Assembly: GCA_013397845.1 (NCBI GenBank)
Contig: VZTG01001873.1
Span: 674,495-738,494, forward strand
Reading direction: 5' to 3'
Length of the DNA: 64,000 bases
DNA from: Melanocharis versteri
Taxonomy: Eukaryota; Chordata; Aves; Passeriformes; Melanocharitidae
Shown in pieces: positions 40,101 to 55,100 of the stretch. Made by a program: the position numbers and the translations under genes. Under the pieces are notes generated by a model. The model searched no databases. It saw nothing but the letters and a program-made list of their open reading frames with translations, and was not told the DNA's origin. Within the stretch, counting starts at the first letter, position 1. Every line of letters begins with the position of its first letter.

Positions 40101-43100
40101 TTTAGCATGACCCTCTTGCTTTTAGTGTTTGCTTACTCTTCCTCTTCTGTTTTACTCTTACATTGACTGTAAATTTAATTATTAAATATAGCAGGGCCTG
40201 TCTCCTGCTGTGTATCTAATAATACTTAATGCCTACCACAGCAGGACATCTAACTGGAGAAACCTCAGATAGCTCATTTCACCATGATGCATCTAGCTCC
40301 CAAACAGGAGTGGCACATTGAACGTATGGCACCCAACAAAATGAGTTTAAAAAAACCCTGGTGTGGTAGAACCTGATAAATAACATGTTCAGGGCAAAGG
40401 TTAACTCCTTTCTGCCAAACTGTGACTTATATTTCCTATTTGCTTCTCCAGCAAAATCCTTCCTGCCTCTTGCCTTTTTTGTCTAGGTTCCCATCTCTTA
40501 ACACTGTTTGCTAACCATGTCCTTGCAAGATATTTCCTACTATCTACACAAAGAGCTCTACTCTCTCCAGTGCCACTTAATTATCCTACAAGGCAACACT
40601 AACTGACAGTAACATGTGAGTAATTATCTTTTCAACACTGTAAACAAAATTCAGTTTTGTTTCTTCAAGGATGCCAGCACCTGTCCTTAGAACGAAAAAG
40701 TATGGGGGAAGCAGCCTTGGAGAGTGTCAGGCCTGGAATTTCCCCAGCATCTGAAAGGATGTAGGCAGAGCTGTCACTTCTCCAGTGCTAACCAATGCTA
40801 GTCCTTATTGCTTCTCCTGAAAGGGCAGGCTCCAGTAATCAGACAGTGACATAACCCAGCCATTCTGCTGTCCTCTGACTATCCCTGTCAACCCTCTGCA
40901 AACACTAGCCTGCCTCCCTTCAACTACTCTGCTCACTTGTAAAGCAATGAAAGGTAGGAGTGAAAAATGCATCCTTCCAAAACCAGAAAAAACCACCATG
41001 CTTTGAGAATCCTATCTCCCATTTTAATGAGTCTTTATTTCCAAAGTCCTCGTTCTTTGAGGACATCAGAGAAGCCTCAACCTACTTCACAACTTGAGAT
41101 TTCATGCCATGAGAATGGCATTAGTTCTGAGCCTTTCAATTTCTGACAATAAATTCCTATTTGTTTCTTTTGTATAACATACGCACGGCTCCTTTGACAC
41201 TCTGCCTTTCAATAACTTCCCACACCTTCATAATCTGCCTTTGAATGATTGCCCTGAAAGATGAGGATTCTGTGTTGGAGTTTCACAGTGCCTGAGATGA
41301 CCCTTCTCAGCAAACCTCACACGCTCTACAAAGATGGTGGAGTGAACAGCCCTTTGGAACAGGCGGATCCCTTCAGCAGGGCAGATCCGAAGGAAGGAGC
41401 CAGCCAAAGAGAATTTCCCTGTGCTGCGATCTTCAGATGGATTTCACAAAGTATCACAACATAAAAATCAATTAAGGTAAGGAAAGGGAAAAACAATACT
41501 TACATGTTTATTTACAGTTCAAGACAATGTTCAAGGCAATGCTGATGTTCTGTGGACCCGTTTGTGGCTCGCTACTCTTTGCATTCTATAAAAAGCAATT
41601 TTTTTCTTTTCTTTTTTTTCCGATCTGAAGAATTTTTCAAGTTCGGTTTGTACTATAAACACACTTAATTTTGCCAAACCATAACTTACAAACTGTGATG
41701 GAATGGGTGGGAATGAGAGACAGTCTCCTTCTCGTCTTCCACACACACTCCCACTCTCCCACTGAACATGTTCCAAAATGGATTTTGAATGAAAATCAAC
41801 TTTGTTCTAAAATTTTGGCAGGTCTCTACATTTCTGATAGTTAAAGAAGAAGAAAACAATAGCTGATTAAACTTAAAGGGGTACACTTAACAGCAAATAC
41901 GTATTGCCACCATGGCAATTTTGAATTTTATAATTGGGTCGTTTTATTTCTGTAATTTAATGTTTTCAGCAGTTTCATGCATTTTGTTGGGATTTTTTCC
42001 ACAGAGAGCTATTTTTATTTAGTGGTTTGAGTACAAAGATAACTTCACTCTGAAGAAAAGTCAGGCTACAATTTTCCCACACTTCTTACGGATTATTTTT
42101 CTGAAGATATTAAATTATGTACAACGCCTCTCAGAGAATCAGTCAGTTAATAATTTTGGCACAAGGGTACTTAAAACAGTATTTGTGAGATTTTTGAAGA
42201 ACTGCATTTACCCTAGAGTTACAGATACCGACTCAGATGCATCATTAGAAACTGAACCTGCAACTGCCAGGGTTTGGAATTCATTCCACCACAGAGCCTG
42301 GAAGTCCTAACAAGGGCCTCAACTCACTTGGGCTTCACCCCACCCTACAATTCTGTACTTGGGCTACTGCATTCCCACCCAGTATTCCAGGCCACTTGCC
42401 TGTCCTCCTCCTTGGACTGGCAGCACATCAGTGTAGCTAAAACTGGGTTCAGGCACAGTGTCCAGCAATGACCTCTTGATGGCAGCCAGGGCAGCTGCAG
42501 AGCTTGTCAAGAGACACCCCCAGCTGCTCAACACCCTGTCCCTGCCAGAGGTGACACGGCACTGCCTCTGCCTACCTTAACAGTTGAACTTCAACATACT
42601 ACCTACATTTTTCCTGCCATTAAAATGTGTAAACAGCTGAATTGGCCCATTCTCTTTGTCAGTGGCAGATGCTCCTCTGAAGACAGATATAGCATGTTGT
42701 ATGACTGCCCTTTGGGAGGCAAAAAAAATGGAAGAATGCATTTCTTTTTAGCCTTCTGTTCATGGTACTGTAACCACAACCATTAGGCAGAGTCAAAGGG
42801 CCTGAAAAACTGATGGTCTGCAGTAGCTGATGGGTTTTTTTTGGTTTTTTTTTCCAAATAAGCTCAAATCCACAGAAAATTTTTGCAATGAAAAACTAAG
42901 AAACCGAAGTGGGAAGAAAGACTGTGCTCTTGTTTCTCATGGAGTTTCAATTTTCATTTTGGATTTTCAGCACCCAGCATGTTATTGTTAAACATGTTTA
43001 TGCATTACTTTTCTGCTCTGTTTCCAGATCTACTGAAAAATCAAGCCAGAGTCAGAAACCCTGAACTATTTTCCCACAACTTCTCATGCCAAGTCCTAAA

Positions 43101-46100
43101 ATATACAATTTAATTCTTTTACCAATTGTTGCAAATTGACCAATATGCTGAGTTTATTTTCTTACCAGAATTTATCTTTGTTCATCAGGAAGATCCAAAC
43201 ATATGAGGCCTTCATCCTTGGCCTGCCTAAAGCTCAGGGATGATCACAGTTTGGCCACACTAATGCTATGCCTTATCAAAATAACTTCTGCGTTCTTGCT
43301 CAATCACTGAGTTTCCCCAAGGACTAAACACTTCTACCACTGTTTGTACTTAAGTAAACAGTAACAAGTGGCCTGTTGTAGTCTGTACTACCTTACCTTT
43401 TCCGAGGCAGGGATGGTAAAAATGATTAACTGTTTCCAGCCTCCAGTATTTAAGCCTCTCACCCATGCTTCCCTGTCCTACCACCAGCCAGGCTAAAAGT
43501 CAGTAAGCCTAGGTAGCTTTATCCACATCAGACCGTGGTGCTCACATCAAGTTGTCAGCAAGAAAAGAATTAGACACAGCTTCAAATATAAATCACTCAC
43601 AAATCACATAAACAAATTACCTTTTTTTTTGCTATTTGATATAAACAGTTGTGCAAGTTTGCTTTCTTCTTTTATAGCAAGTCTGTTGCAGCTGAAAGAA
43701 GCTTTAAAAATAATCATGTGTCTCCCACAGAGCAAAACACAGTAACTATAAAATCTCTAAACTTAAAAAATCCCACAGCTACGGCAGGAAAGCAGTTTTT
43801 GTTTGACAGATTTCAAGATTTCAAGGCTCAAAACTATGGAAATATATAAACAAAATACAGAGTCTGATAAAAAACAAACTTCTGGAAAACTTCCCCAAGT
43901 CAAACCTACAGAAATATATATTATTATTTAATTCCTTTATTCTAAAGTTGTCCCTCGTTCACTAACTCACTAAACCTCATTTAGATAATCTAGAATTCTC
44001 AGGAGAAAAATAATCTAGCTAGTGTATAACATTTGTTGGAAATAGGAAGAAAATTAAATAAATGATGAAGAGCATGTTGCAAAAGGGTAGGATATGAACA
44101 CTGAACTTGGACCCATATTACCAACGTAATCTTGGTAACATACGGATTAAAACAATTACTGAATAGTTTCAATTAATGCTCCAAGTACAGCATGTACTCC
44201 AAATACTGCTGTCTATATAGAGGATCACAAAAATTTGTTATTTATAAAGCTGGTGGTTTCTGATTTTAATGAGAAATTAATTTGTTGTGAGTAGGGGGAA
44301 AACCACTGTTTTTGTGACCATATTGTTTTTTCACTATTATTGCTTACCTTCAATTCTGTATCCATGGCAAAATTTTTCACAATTGAAATCATGCACACAT
44401 AGAAATACACCAAAACCAAGGCTATTCAAATAATCTAGAAACATTTCAGTGAAACAACTTAAGAACTGAAACTCTAGCTCAAACACCTTTTAATGTCAGT
44501 TGCCTCTTCGGTGTGTGTGTGTATGACGCATATAAGAAGTAGGCACTAGCAACCACCATTTCATTTTCTCCTAACCTGGGAATTAATATAAACTATACAC
44601 AGGGCTAAACCAACCCTGGCCAAACACTGAATATGTACTGCACTCAGAATTCAAATTATTGTTTATCTGCCTGTGTTCCAGAACGGTTCTATGAGGCGTC
44701 CCTAAAGTTGATGGGGTTATCCTGAGACTGAAACCCAGTCATTCAGAGAAGTCTCCCCACATTCTAATAGATTTATGTTAAAAACAAAACATTGCATACA
44801 TGTGATACCTTGGTACACCTTCAACTCATCTTACGCATTTTCGACTCTCTCTTTTGGAGCACAAACAGGGTCAACTCACTATTTTAACACATAAACCAGA
44901 GAGGGACACTAAGAAAACCACAAATACTACATCTGTGCAGTTGCACAGCTTCCTCTGACCACCCATTCTACTCTACAGCAGCTACCTTGTGACTTTCAGC
45001 TAATGATACCCATGGGTGAAGTTTAACGTGGCATTCATGCTGATAAAAGAATTAGCCTGCTTTCCTCAGTATGGCAAAGGACTCCTCCCCCTGCCTTGAA
45101 CGTTTTACAGTCTCAGGCACACACAGACATTATGGTCAGGTACCAGACTGCTCCAGGCAGTTATACAGGGTTGTAAATTAAGGAAGCAGAAATACATAAA
45201 ACCGAGTGCCCAATCTTGTATCTGAAGATGCATACCCAAATGCTCATGGGACTGAGCTACAAAAGCACTTCTGAGACACAGCTGAGAGAGGGGAATGGAC
45301 TGAACTTCAGGAGCAGCTCATAGATGGCACAGTGGTTCAACAGTGGCTGCATGGAGGTGGGGTGAGCACACAGCCAGGTGCGACGCCAACCTTGGAAGCC
45401 TTCCCAGCCCAGGTACCTCTCCTGGCTGCCAGTACAATTTACAGCAGCTCTCTACTGACCCAGGCATCAGAGTCACTGGCTGACTACTTGGAATGGCTCA
45501 CAAGCAGCACAGGTATCACAGGTATTTACAAAACAACACTTACTATTCTACTAATTCTGGACTTGAAAAATGGCTTATGCTTCTTGACCTGAACACACTA
45601 ACCAGAGTTTTGTGACACAAGCAAATATGCACTCATCTCAAAGAGAAGCAATCTAGACAAACAATAAATATAGGCGCAACGTGTTTTTTTCTCTCTTTCG
45701 TTCCACCAAAATGAGTAATAAAATATTCTTCATTAGTTTATTGGAGCAAAGTTACTTTCCACCTGGACTCTACTACTCTTTCTGATTTTTCTGATTCTTC
45801 CTTGACTACACACCACCACATTTTGTATGTCAGAACTCACACAACACGTTTTTTTAAGAAATAAAAATACCTCTGTAGTGGTACCGATGTCAGCAGATGG
45901 ACTGTATGTGCTGGTATCTGGTGGAATGGTACCAACGCTACTCTTAACTGGAGAACTGGGAGGAGCAGGTGCTGTCATGGTTTCAGTATAGACAGAAGAT
46001 ACAGATTGATACAGAACTCCTTTCCTCTGAATTTTATTCCAAACTTTACTTGTAATCTCAGCTAGTTCGTACAGAAGCTGCACCTAAAGGAAAAAATAAA

Positions 46101-49100
46101 AATTTTAGGATGAAGCTTTTCTTAATGAGGTGAAGGAAAAATCATCTAAGTCCTCCACTGAGACTTACAATATAGCAGAACTGAACTTCTCACCATTTAT
46201 AATGCTCTGATAAGCAGCTACATTGCAAATAAAATAATTAAAATCAGATACACTATAGTGACTTTGATAAAAATAATCTGTGCTTTGTGTAAACATGTAC
46301 ATAGTTCAAAAACATAACCAAGAAGATGGTCTTGTAAAACTTTTACTAACAAAAATTTTAACAATTAAACAAAGGTAATTTATCATATATTTCATATGTA
46401 TAGATACTGTCCCTAGAAAAAGGCAAATGTAAACTTTATAAAATATTAACAATGCAAAATTAATAATTCAAATTGTATTAAAAAAATGATCCATGCAGCA
46501 TGTGAAACTGATCTGGCTTTGGAAGAATAGTCACTACCAAACTCAATAGTCTCCTGGCATATGTCATTCCAATATTCAGGAACACACGGTTTAACTTGCA
46601 CATTGTTTGACTCAGTTCTAAGATATTTACACAAGTTTTTGTAAATAGGCATTAATCATGGAAATTGTATGACAACATACTGGAATATACTGTATAAAAA
46701 AAGGTCAGAGAAAACTGAAAATAATATATAAGCAGATTCACAGCTGGATACCATACCCAACTTGCCACTATAAAAAATTGAAATTCTCATATTTATAAGA
46801 ACTTTAAGCCTCAGGACACTTCTGCTCTATGAAGCTGGCTTCTTATGTGGGCAGAACAGATGCAGAAAAACACTGCTGTCAATCTACATTTGATATAAAA
46901 CAGTACTTGATTTTGTGCGTGAGAATGTGTGATGAAGTCTCAAAGTACACGCTGCAGTCCTTTCTTAAGAGGTGAACTGATGGAGTTTTATAAAAACCTT
47001 CTTAATTCATCTTGGATTTTCTTTTAAAGTTTCAAGGTTTACACAGAGCAGGTCATATAATCTTTTGACAGAATTTTCCTTAGAGGAGATAAACTTCACA
47101 GTACGTTTTCTTTTCTTCACACATGGAGCAATCTACAGCCAAACGACTCCGGCTGTGATGAAGAACTCTTACAGTTATGCTCTAAAGTATTTTGTGTCTG
47201 TAGCACTCTGATAGGTGCTGGTAACCTTTAAATTACCAAATTCAAGTTTCTAAAGTTTTCCCAAGTCTTTTCCATGTAATGCAGGAAGCTCGACTAATGC
47301 CCTAATGTAACTAACTAATGTAATGTCCACCCAATTGATTGACTAATATAACATTAACTGGTGTTGACACTTTGCTGGCAAAAGTATCTCTAGAAATTTA
47401 ATAGGATACAGGCAGATATCCAAATCATACATGCTTGCAATTTCCCCATGTCCCAATTTTTTTCCAAGAAACCAGAGGATAGCTTAAGCTATATTTGTTT
47501 TAATGAAGCAGGGCTTTCAGAAAATTATTTATGCTACTGTTCCTAAAAGCACAAAGTAATGCACAAGAAGGAACTTCTGTTTACATATGCTCACATACAA
47601 GGTGAAGAGGCTTGTCATCAGTTAATCCAACACCGAAAGGTTTAAATCTTACTGGGGGAGTCATAATCATTAAAGCTACTCATAATCATTAAAGCTAATG
47701 ATTACTTATCTCGTCAGGGAGATTTTTTTAAATTGCTCAGGCTAGAATCTTTCCAGCCACTCTGAAACAGTGGCTATTTCAGACAGCAGTAGCCAGGTCT
47801 CTGAACATCATTAGCAACCAGCCAACCAAGCAGTATGATCAAAATACTCTATCCTGCTCTGAAACTAGGGACAAAAAAAGTTCACCAAACAAAATGGCAC
47901 ACTTTCATTAGAGGTAGATGATTCTCATGGAGTTATGTTAAAAGGTAAAACATACTGAAAAGCCTCACAATACAGCCTCATTAAAACAAAAAGATGGCAC
48001 GTGTCTACATGTAAATAAAATTTCAAAACTTCAGATAAAGTCACATCTTTGATTATTTTTAACACACTTTACTTCATTCCATTGGTTGTTACTGATTAAA
48101 AGGGAGGGATTTCTTTTTCTTTTGTTGGTTGCGTTTTTTCAAATGTGTAGTCTCAATATTTTACAAATACATTTCTGATTATATAAGAAGGGCTAGTGTA
48201 AGTGTAAGGCCTCCCTCCTTTCTAAGTATTTTTGAGCAAAACAGTAAATATATAATAATTATTTTTAGAGCATACTATTTAAGATAAGAAAAATGGTAGG
48301 ACAAAAAGCGTAACTGCCAGTATTTGTTAAAAAAGGCTTCCCCCTCTCACTGCTTCCACTCCCTCCTCAGCAAAACCACACATAACTCAGTAAGACCCCA
48401 CTGACTACTTGGCAAAATCTGTAAAGCTCAATATGTTACAGCATTTTATACTTTAAAAATAACACATTACTACAAAATTGGAAACTACAACCAAAGACAA
48501 TATCCTGGCAATTTTGCACACTGGAAGTATCTATTGACTTTATGACCATCAGAACATGGTTTCATATTAAATCATAATAGTCATATAAATACAATACTTC
48601 ACCTTTGCTACCATTTAACAAATTCACCAAATTTCACCTAGCTTAAGGCTGTCATCTACAGAAAAAACACAGCCTGTCTTTCTAAGGAATCAAGTTTCGT
48701 ACTGTGAATTTATAACTATCAAATGCTGTTTATGTAACTGCATTTTTCATCTTCTATTCTTCAACATCTGGTTAAAGAAGGCTGATTGCCTTTTTGTTCT
48801 TCCCTTTTGCATGAGTAAAGCAGAAAAGACAAGTAAGGCACATGTAAAGGAGAAAAGACAGTCCAAGAACCTTTAGTAAACTCAAATAATTTGTCTGCAT
48901 CCTTTCAGTCATTAGAATACCTCAGTAAATGAATAACATCACAGTGTACAGGGACATCCTTTAAGACAACAACATTTGATCTAATATTCCATACTACAGC
49001 TTCATTTTAACATTTCACTATGCTCATAATATGATTTATATGGAGCTTAGAGTTTCAGTATTCTAGTGGAAATATTTTCTTACAGTTTGCAAAACAAATT

Positions 49101-52100
49101 ACTCGATTACACTTTAATAGGAATGCTTGAAAAATATTGTATTTTTCAATTTTCTTTTTAGTTCTCAACTCACATTTAGGTAAGACATGCACTTATAACA
49201 ATGCCATTCCACATTTAATATTATTAAACACCTACTCTATTTGAAACTACAGAAAACTGGGTCCAAGTCATTTAAATATAAGGTGTACTTTCTGAAAAAT
49301 CTAAGAACACCTTTTCCTTTTAATAAACACAAATGAGGTGGTAACTTTTGTTTACGTGCATTCATCTGTTTTTTCTTCCCTTTGCTGTAGGATACCATTG
49401 CTTGCCTAAAAAACACTTTATGTTCAAAGAAATGTTAGTTCTGTGAAAATGTAGCAAAAAAAATTACATTAAACCACTTCAATATAAGAATCCACAGTGA
49501 CAACAGAACAGTCTCATAGCATTTAATGGTACATCTGCAATTCATTTCACTCCATCAGCCAAAAGATGCATTTATACTACAGCTATTACATTTGGAGAAG
49601 AGTTTAAATTACAAAAGTTGAGAGAGCTTCAAAGCAAATCTCAATCTAAGCACCTTTATCTTGATGGCCCAGTTAAAAAAAAAATAAGATAGAGACCCTC
49701 TTCACGAAAATGCAGATCAATTGTACTTAAATCAAGTTATTTTTCATTTCCTTTCATAAATCAATTAAATGTACCAACCTGGGGGTTGGAGCATTTTATT
49801 TCAAGGGATTCAAGGTCGACGTGGAGGCAGACGACAAACGAGTGTCTGGATTCTGGCCCTGAAGCAAGCAGTTTCTGTGAAGTCACAGCTAAAGTAGAAG
49901 TACAGCCCATTGGTTCTACCAAATTAAGTGTCATTTGTTGTCCAAGAAGAGTATATACGCTGAAATGATGCAGACTAATCGTCCATGGAAAAGCATCACC
50001 TAGTGATTAAAAAGAAGGGAAAACAGTTAAACAATTGCTTAATAAAAAGTAGGATATTAATTTCACACAACTAGCAAAGGCCTTATTCTAAACGACCTTA
50101 GAAGTCAGCAAGTGCAATCAAAAACCATCCCAAACTCTCATAAATATAATTCAACCATCAGTTCCATGCTATACTTCAAAATCAAAACAACAGCAATAAA
50201 TTTTTTACAACTTCTGAAAACTGAAATCCATCAGGAATTTTAACTACAAACTGTCAACAAACATGTACAACATAGTCTTTAAAGAAATCTTTCTGCTTCA
50301 CATAATTTTCCTCAAAGTGAGGAATATCCAGAAACCACTCCTCAAAAAGTCTACAGGTTGCACCTCAACACCGTGGTGCCACAGAGTGAAGCCTATCCCA
50401 ATGCTCACAGTGCAGCTCTTTCCACCGCCTCACTTAACTTCCTAGGAACAGAATGGTGATGGATTTTCTACAAACAAATTATTATGCACATTCACTTAGC
50501 ACTTCATTTCTTATATTTAGGAGGAAGCCTACCCAGAGAAGTTCCTGGCATCCTACCAGGAATTGTTATCAAGAATAATCAGTGAGGGAATTGGGAGTGC
50601 ACAGCTGAACAATAAAATGCCTACAGCTTCCCCACAATCAGTTTTCTCCAGGTTGTCAATACATGAAACACAGAAGTTTCCAAAACAGGATCACAGAACT
50701 ATTCAGGTAGCTCTTTAAAGGCCCAACAGGAACCCCTTTTGGGGAAAGAAAATTTTCAACAGCTCTACCAGCTAGAGTTGAGAGGAACAGAGCCCACAGA
50801 TTACAGAAATTGAAACAGAATCCTTGTGGTGGGTTGACCCTGGCTGAGCGTCAAGAACCCACCACAGCTTCTGTTATCACTCCCCTTACTCATCTGGACT
50901 AGGAGAGAAAATAGAACAAAAGGCTGGAACACACGGAGAAATAATTCACCTGTTCATGGGCAGAACAGACTCAACTTGGGAAAGTCAATCTGGAGCCAGT
51001 TGGAACTGGCTTCGTTGGACATGAGGAAAGCTTCTGGAATGTTCTCACAGATGTCAGCCCTGCAGTCCACCCCACTACCAAAACCTTGCCACATAAGCCA
51101 AATGGAATCTCACATATGATAGCCAGGTCCCAGAGAAAAAAAAATTGGGCTCTGGGAGAAACACTGAACCAAAACTCAAAGAATGCTCAAAAGAAATGAG
51201 GAAAATAAGGCAATGGAAGATATGTGGATAATTTTAATTTTACCTGAAACAGATACGGGTTTTTGCTCTTCAGAGGTAGAAGAACGTAACAATATTTCAG
51301 GGGGCCTTCGGGGTTTCTTTTGTTTGGTTTTGTTTTCTTTAAAGAAAGTCTTCATCCCATTTGTCAGATTTCCTACTGAGGAAATTGGGCCTTTTTGTCA
51401 CAACTTGAACAACAGAGAGTCTCTGCCCAGCATGTGAATTTTGAGTCCACCAAGAGAAACTGCCTGTCCCAATATGAAGTAATGTAAAAGCAGCTGGATG
51501 CAGTGCCAGATCCAAACACAGCAGGCTGGTGAGCATCCACAAACCTCAGCCATGCCTGAAACAGTTTTCATCTTTGTAGGGAGAACATTCATCTGGAGAA
51601 AGAGAAGGAGAACTTTTCTCCTTCCTATAGGAAAATTCAGAAAGTTATTTGGTGTGGGGTTTTATTTTTCAAAATTTTGGCCTAAGCCATGGATAAGAAG
51701 AGTCCAAATTAATCTAATACCCCAGCAGCATGGGAGCCAGTCTTGAGAATCAGAGGATGGTAGATAAAGGTACACTGAGCTGGGCTCCTTGAGGTCTCAT
51801 GGGACAATAAAAAATTCAAACCAGTGTTTTTAAACAATACATGAAGAGTGTGTTTGCTGCGTGGTGTGGCCTACAGTCAATACTGTCCTGCTGAGAAACC
51901 ATAACACTAAGAAACAGCACCAACTGTTAACTGTGATTATTTAAAGAAATTAGAAGGGTCTTGAAATTAAAAGAAAGCTTCATTCCAACATCATTCTACC
52001 GTATTATTTTAGTAAGACTTCTATTTTTTCTTCCACAGGTGGCTTCAGCAATAAATTTATATGGTCAGAAGTATGTATAAGAAAACTCTGTGTGTCTCAT

Positions 52101-55100
52101 CCTAAGAACAAACTGAAAACTTCAATAGTTTATTTTGAAGCTATTACATAGTGAAGAATTCAGTTCAAAGTGACTTGAAAATATTTTCAAAAGGTTTGGA
52201 GATTAAAAGTTTTGAAGCAGTTAATTTGTGCTTTTTTCCAAGTTCAGTCAGCCAAGAAATACAAAAAAATAATTGTAATAGATGGAAAAAATTCAAATGC
52301 AAAGCCAACTCCAATGACATGTTTCTAATTATTATATATGAACTTTGTTTTTTTCTGTGACCACTACAGTAAATTAACATAGTTTATATTTCATGGATTA
52401 GAAAGAAAGAATATCTAAGGAAAAAAATCAGTGGTAGCTCTACTAGACTGCACACATTATCTACCTTAAAAGGAGAACACTGAGAAAATTTTATCAATAT
52501 ATAGAAACCACAGTAGATTGAAAAAACACTGTAGTAAAGATACAGTGAATATACAACTATAAAATTCCCCCTAATGTCACCAATTACCTCTTCTTCAGCT
52601 CGATATACACTATGTGCCTGTTCTAACACTTTACTGGAACTGTGCACCTGATAAATCCTTGTTTTGTTGTTGTACCTACGTCTTATTTATTTTTTAAAAA
52701 AAAAGTACCTTCATTTATTTACAAATTTGTTTTATGAAACTATTAAAAAATTAACTCAAAGCATCTAAACATCAAAAGCAACATTGCTTATAGGATTTTC
52801 CCACAATTTATAGAATCATTCTCATCTATGTATACTATTATTTTGTCACCTAATTGATGAAATTCTGAAATATTTTAAATAAATTGGAAAAACTGGAATT
52901 GCCTTCAGTGGAACTATAGCACACCCAACATCTATTATGGCAAGATTGTAAAATATACACATGAAAGACCCCTACTATGTTTGAAGATTCTGGTTAATTC
53001 CAGATCTACTATTATCATTTTATTATTTTTAATTTTTCAGAGCATCATCACGGATTTGTATTTGAAAATTTATTTATTAAACTATTTCAACTGCTTTTGA
53101 TAACTTCTTAAATTTATAAATGCTACTTTCAGGTATTTGGTAGGTGACTGACCCAACCATCAGGCAATTTTGAAAGAACTGGCATTTATCATTTATCTGC
53201 TACTTGCAATAGTTTAGAAAGAATACTTTCCTACAGAATTTTTGAATTATTTTTCCAATATATAAATAAAAAAATTTGGCATGTGGAAGCCCTTTCTCTG
53301 GCACTTATTGATGCTTCTTTGCTAGAGTTAATCACTAATACTCATAATAAGATTTCCCACATGCATGACATACAATATTGATAAATGTACTTAACTACCA
53401 ATAATTTTGATGTTTGCTCTCATTTTTATGTAGTACTCATCTTTACTTTAAAAACCAGATTGCAAATGTGGCATTTGTACACATTGTTGTGTATACGACG
53501 CTGACAGTTCTAAAAAAGAGAAATTTTGTTTGTTTAAAATTAGTAATGGTAGCAGAGAGATCATGAAAGCTTTATCATGCATGTGCTCTGGGATCTATAC
53601 CAGGCTTATCAGTAGTATCCCTTGCAATCCTTAAAAAGCAACCTGACTACTCTGCCTTCATTTCCCTTTCTGTATCCACACTGCAGAGTCTTTACACGGG
53701 TTTCTAAAGCCCTCATCCTCACGTGACATGCAATGTTTAAAAAAAGATCCTGCAATCTCTACGTGCTAGGCCACCTGTACTTCTCCCAGCCATGCAACAG
53801 GGAAGTAGTTCTACATCTGCATAATCCCAGCTTCTCAAACGTGAGAACTAATTTTACAAGGCATTATCATAACACGTAAATTAAACACAGTAATTACTAT
53901 TACAGATGGTGACATTGAATATAAGCTCAAATAAACCAAAATGAGGTAGATTTAGATTAGATATAAAGAAGAAATTATTCACTACGAGAGTAGTAACACA
54001 CTGGAAAAGGCTGCACAGAGAAGTTGTGGATGCCCCATCCCTGAAAATGCTCACAGCCAGGATGGAATGGGCTCTGAACAACTTGGTCTAGTGAAAAGTG
54101 TGCCTGCCCTTAGGAGGCGGGTTGGAAATAGATGATCTTTAAGGTTGCACACAAACCCCTCAATGACACAGCACACTATTTTAATGTCAAATATTTATCT
54201 TAAATATAATAACTGAAAAAATAATTTCTGTAAATTTAAAGGTAAACATTTTTTAAAATCTAATGCAAGATGATAACTTCTAAGAAGGCCAACATAATGC
54301 TGTTCTACTTTAAACATTTAACTGCTGTTTTCAGGTTGAAATCTACACGGCCCTAATTTCCTATTTCTCTCCAAATCGCTTGACAAATTATTGAGTTTAA
54401 ACATACGTTACAAAATTCTGTGAAGATATATAATCTGTCTTACTTAACAAACAAAAGCCATCCTTCAGATTTAAATATTTGGAATACAGTGATTCATATG
54501 ACTGTCAGTATACAGCTATCCACCTGAAAATGTAAATACGATTACCAGCAATATCAACAACAATTTTAAGATATTTTGACCACTGCTTTCTAAAAGTATT
54601 TTACTATATCGTACCTAAAGATCTGTACCTTACTGTATCCTACATAAGCAAACATTTTTACAAAGATGAATTCATAAAATTTACTACTATGAACCCAAAG
54701 AGGAACATTATTATAATAATAAATAATTAACTTTATTTAAAAACTTGTAGCTAAAATAATTCGGAATGTAAACTTCTAAATGCAGGAGGATTTCATCAAT
54801 ACTAAAAATTTTCATTACTACTCTAAAACAGTGCTTCACCTGAAGCAAAAGTTCCCTTCATGTCTTCAACTTGTTTTCCTGTTGTAAGAGTTTAGATTTT
54901 TGGAAGACCACTTAGCAGTCCAGAAGTTCTGACCATATCACTGTATGTTGTGCAACTATATTTACACCACATTTTATTGTATCACTATAGGTTGGAACTT
55001 GGAGATTATACAGATGAATTGTCAAGTATTTGAAGTTAGATGTGCAAGGAAAGCCACAATTCGCTCTAAGCAATTCTCTAAACATTTCAGTTTTGCTCAA

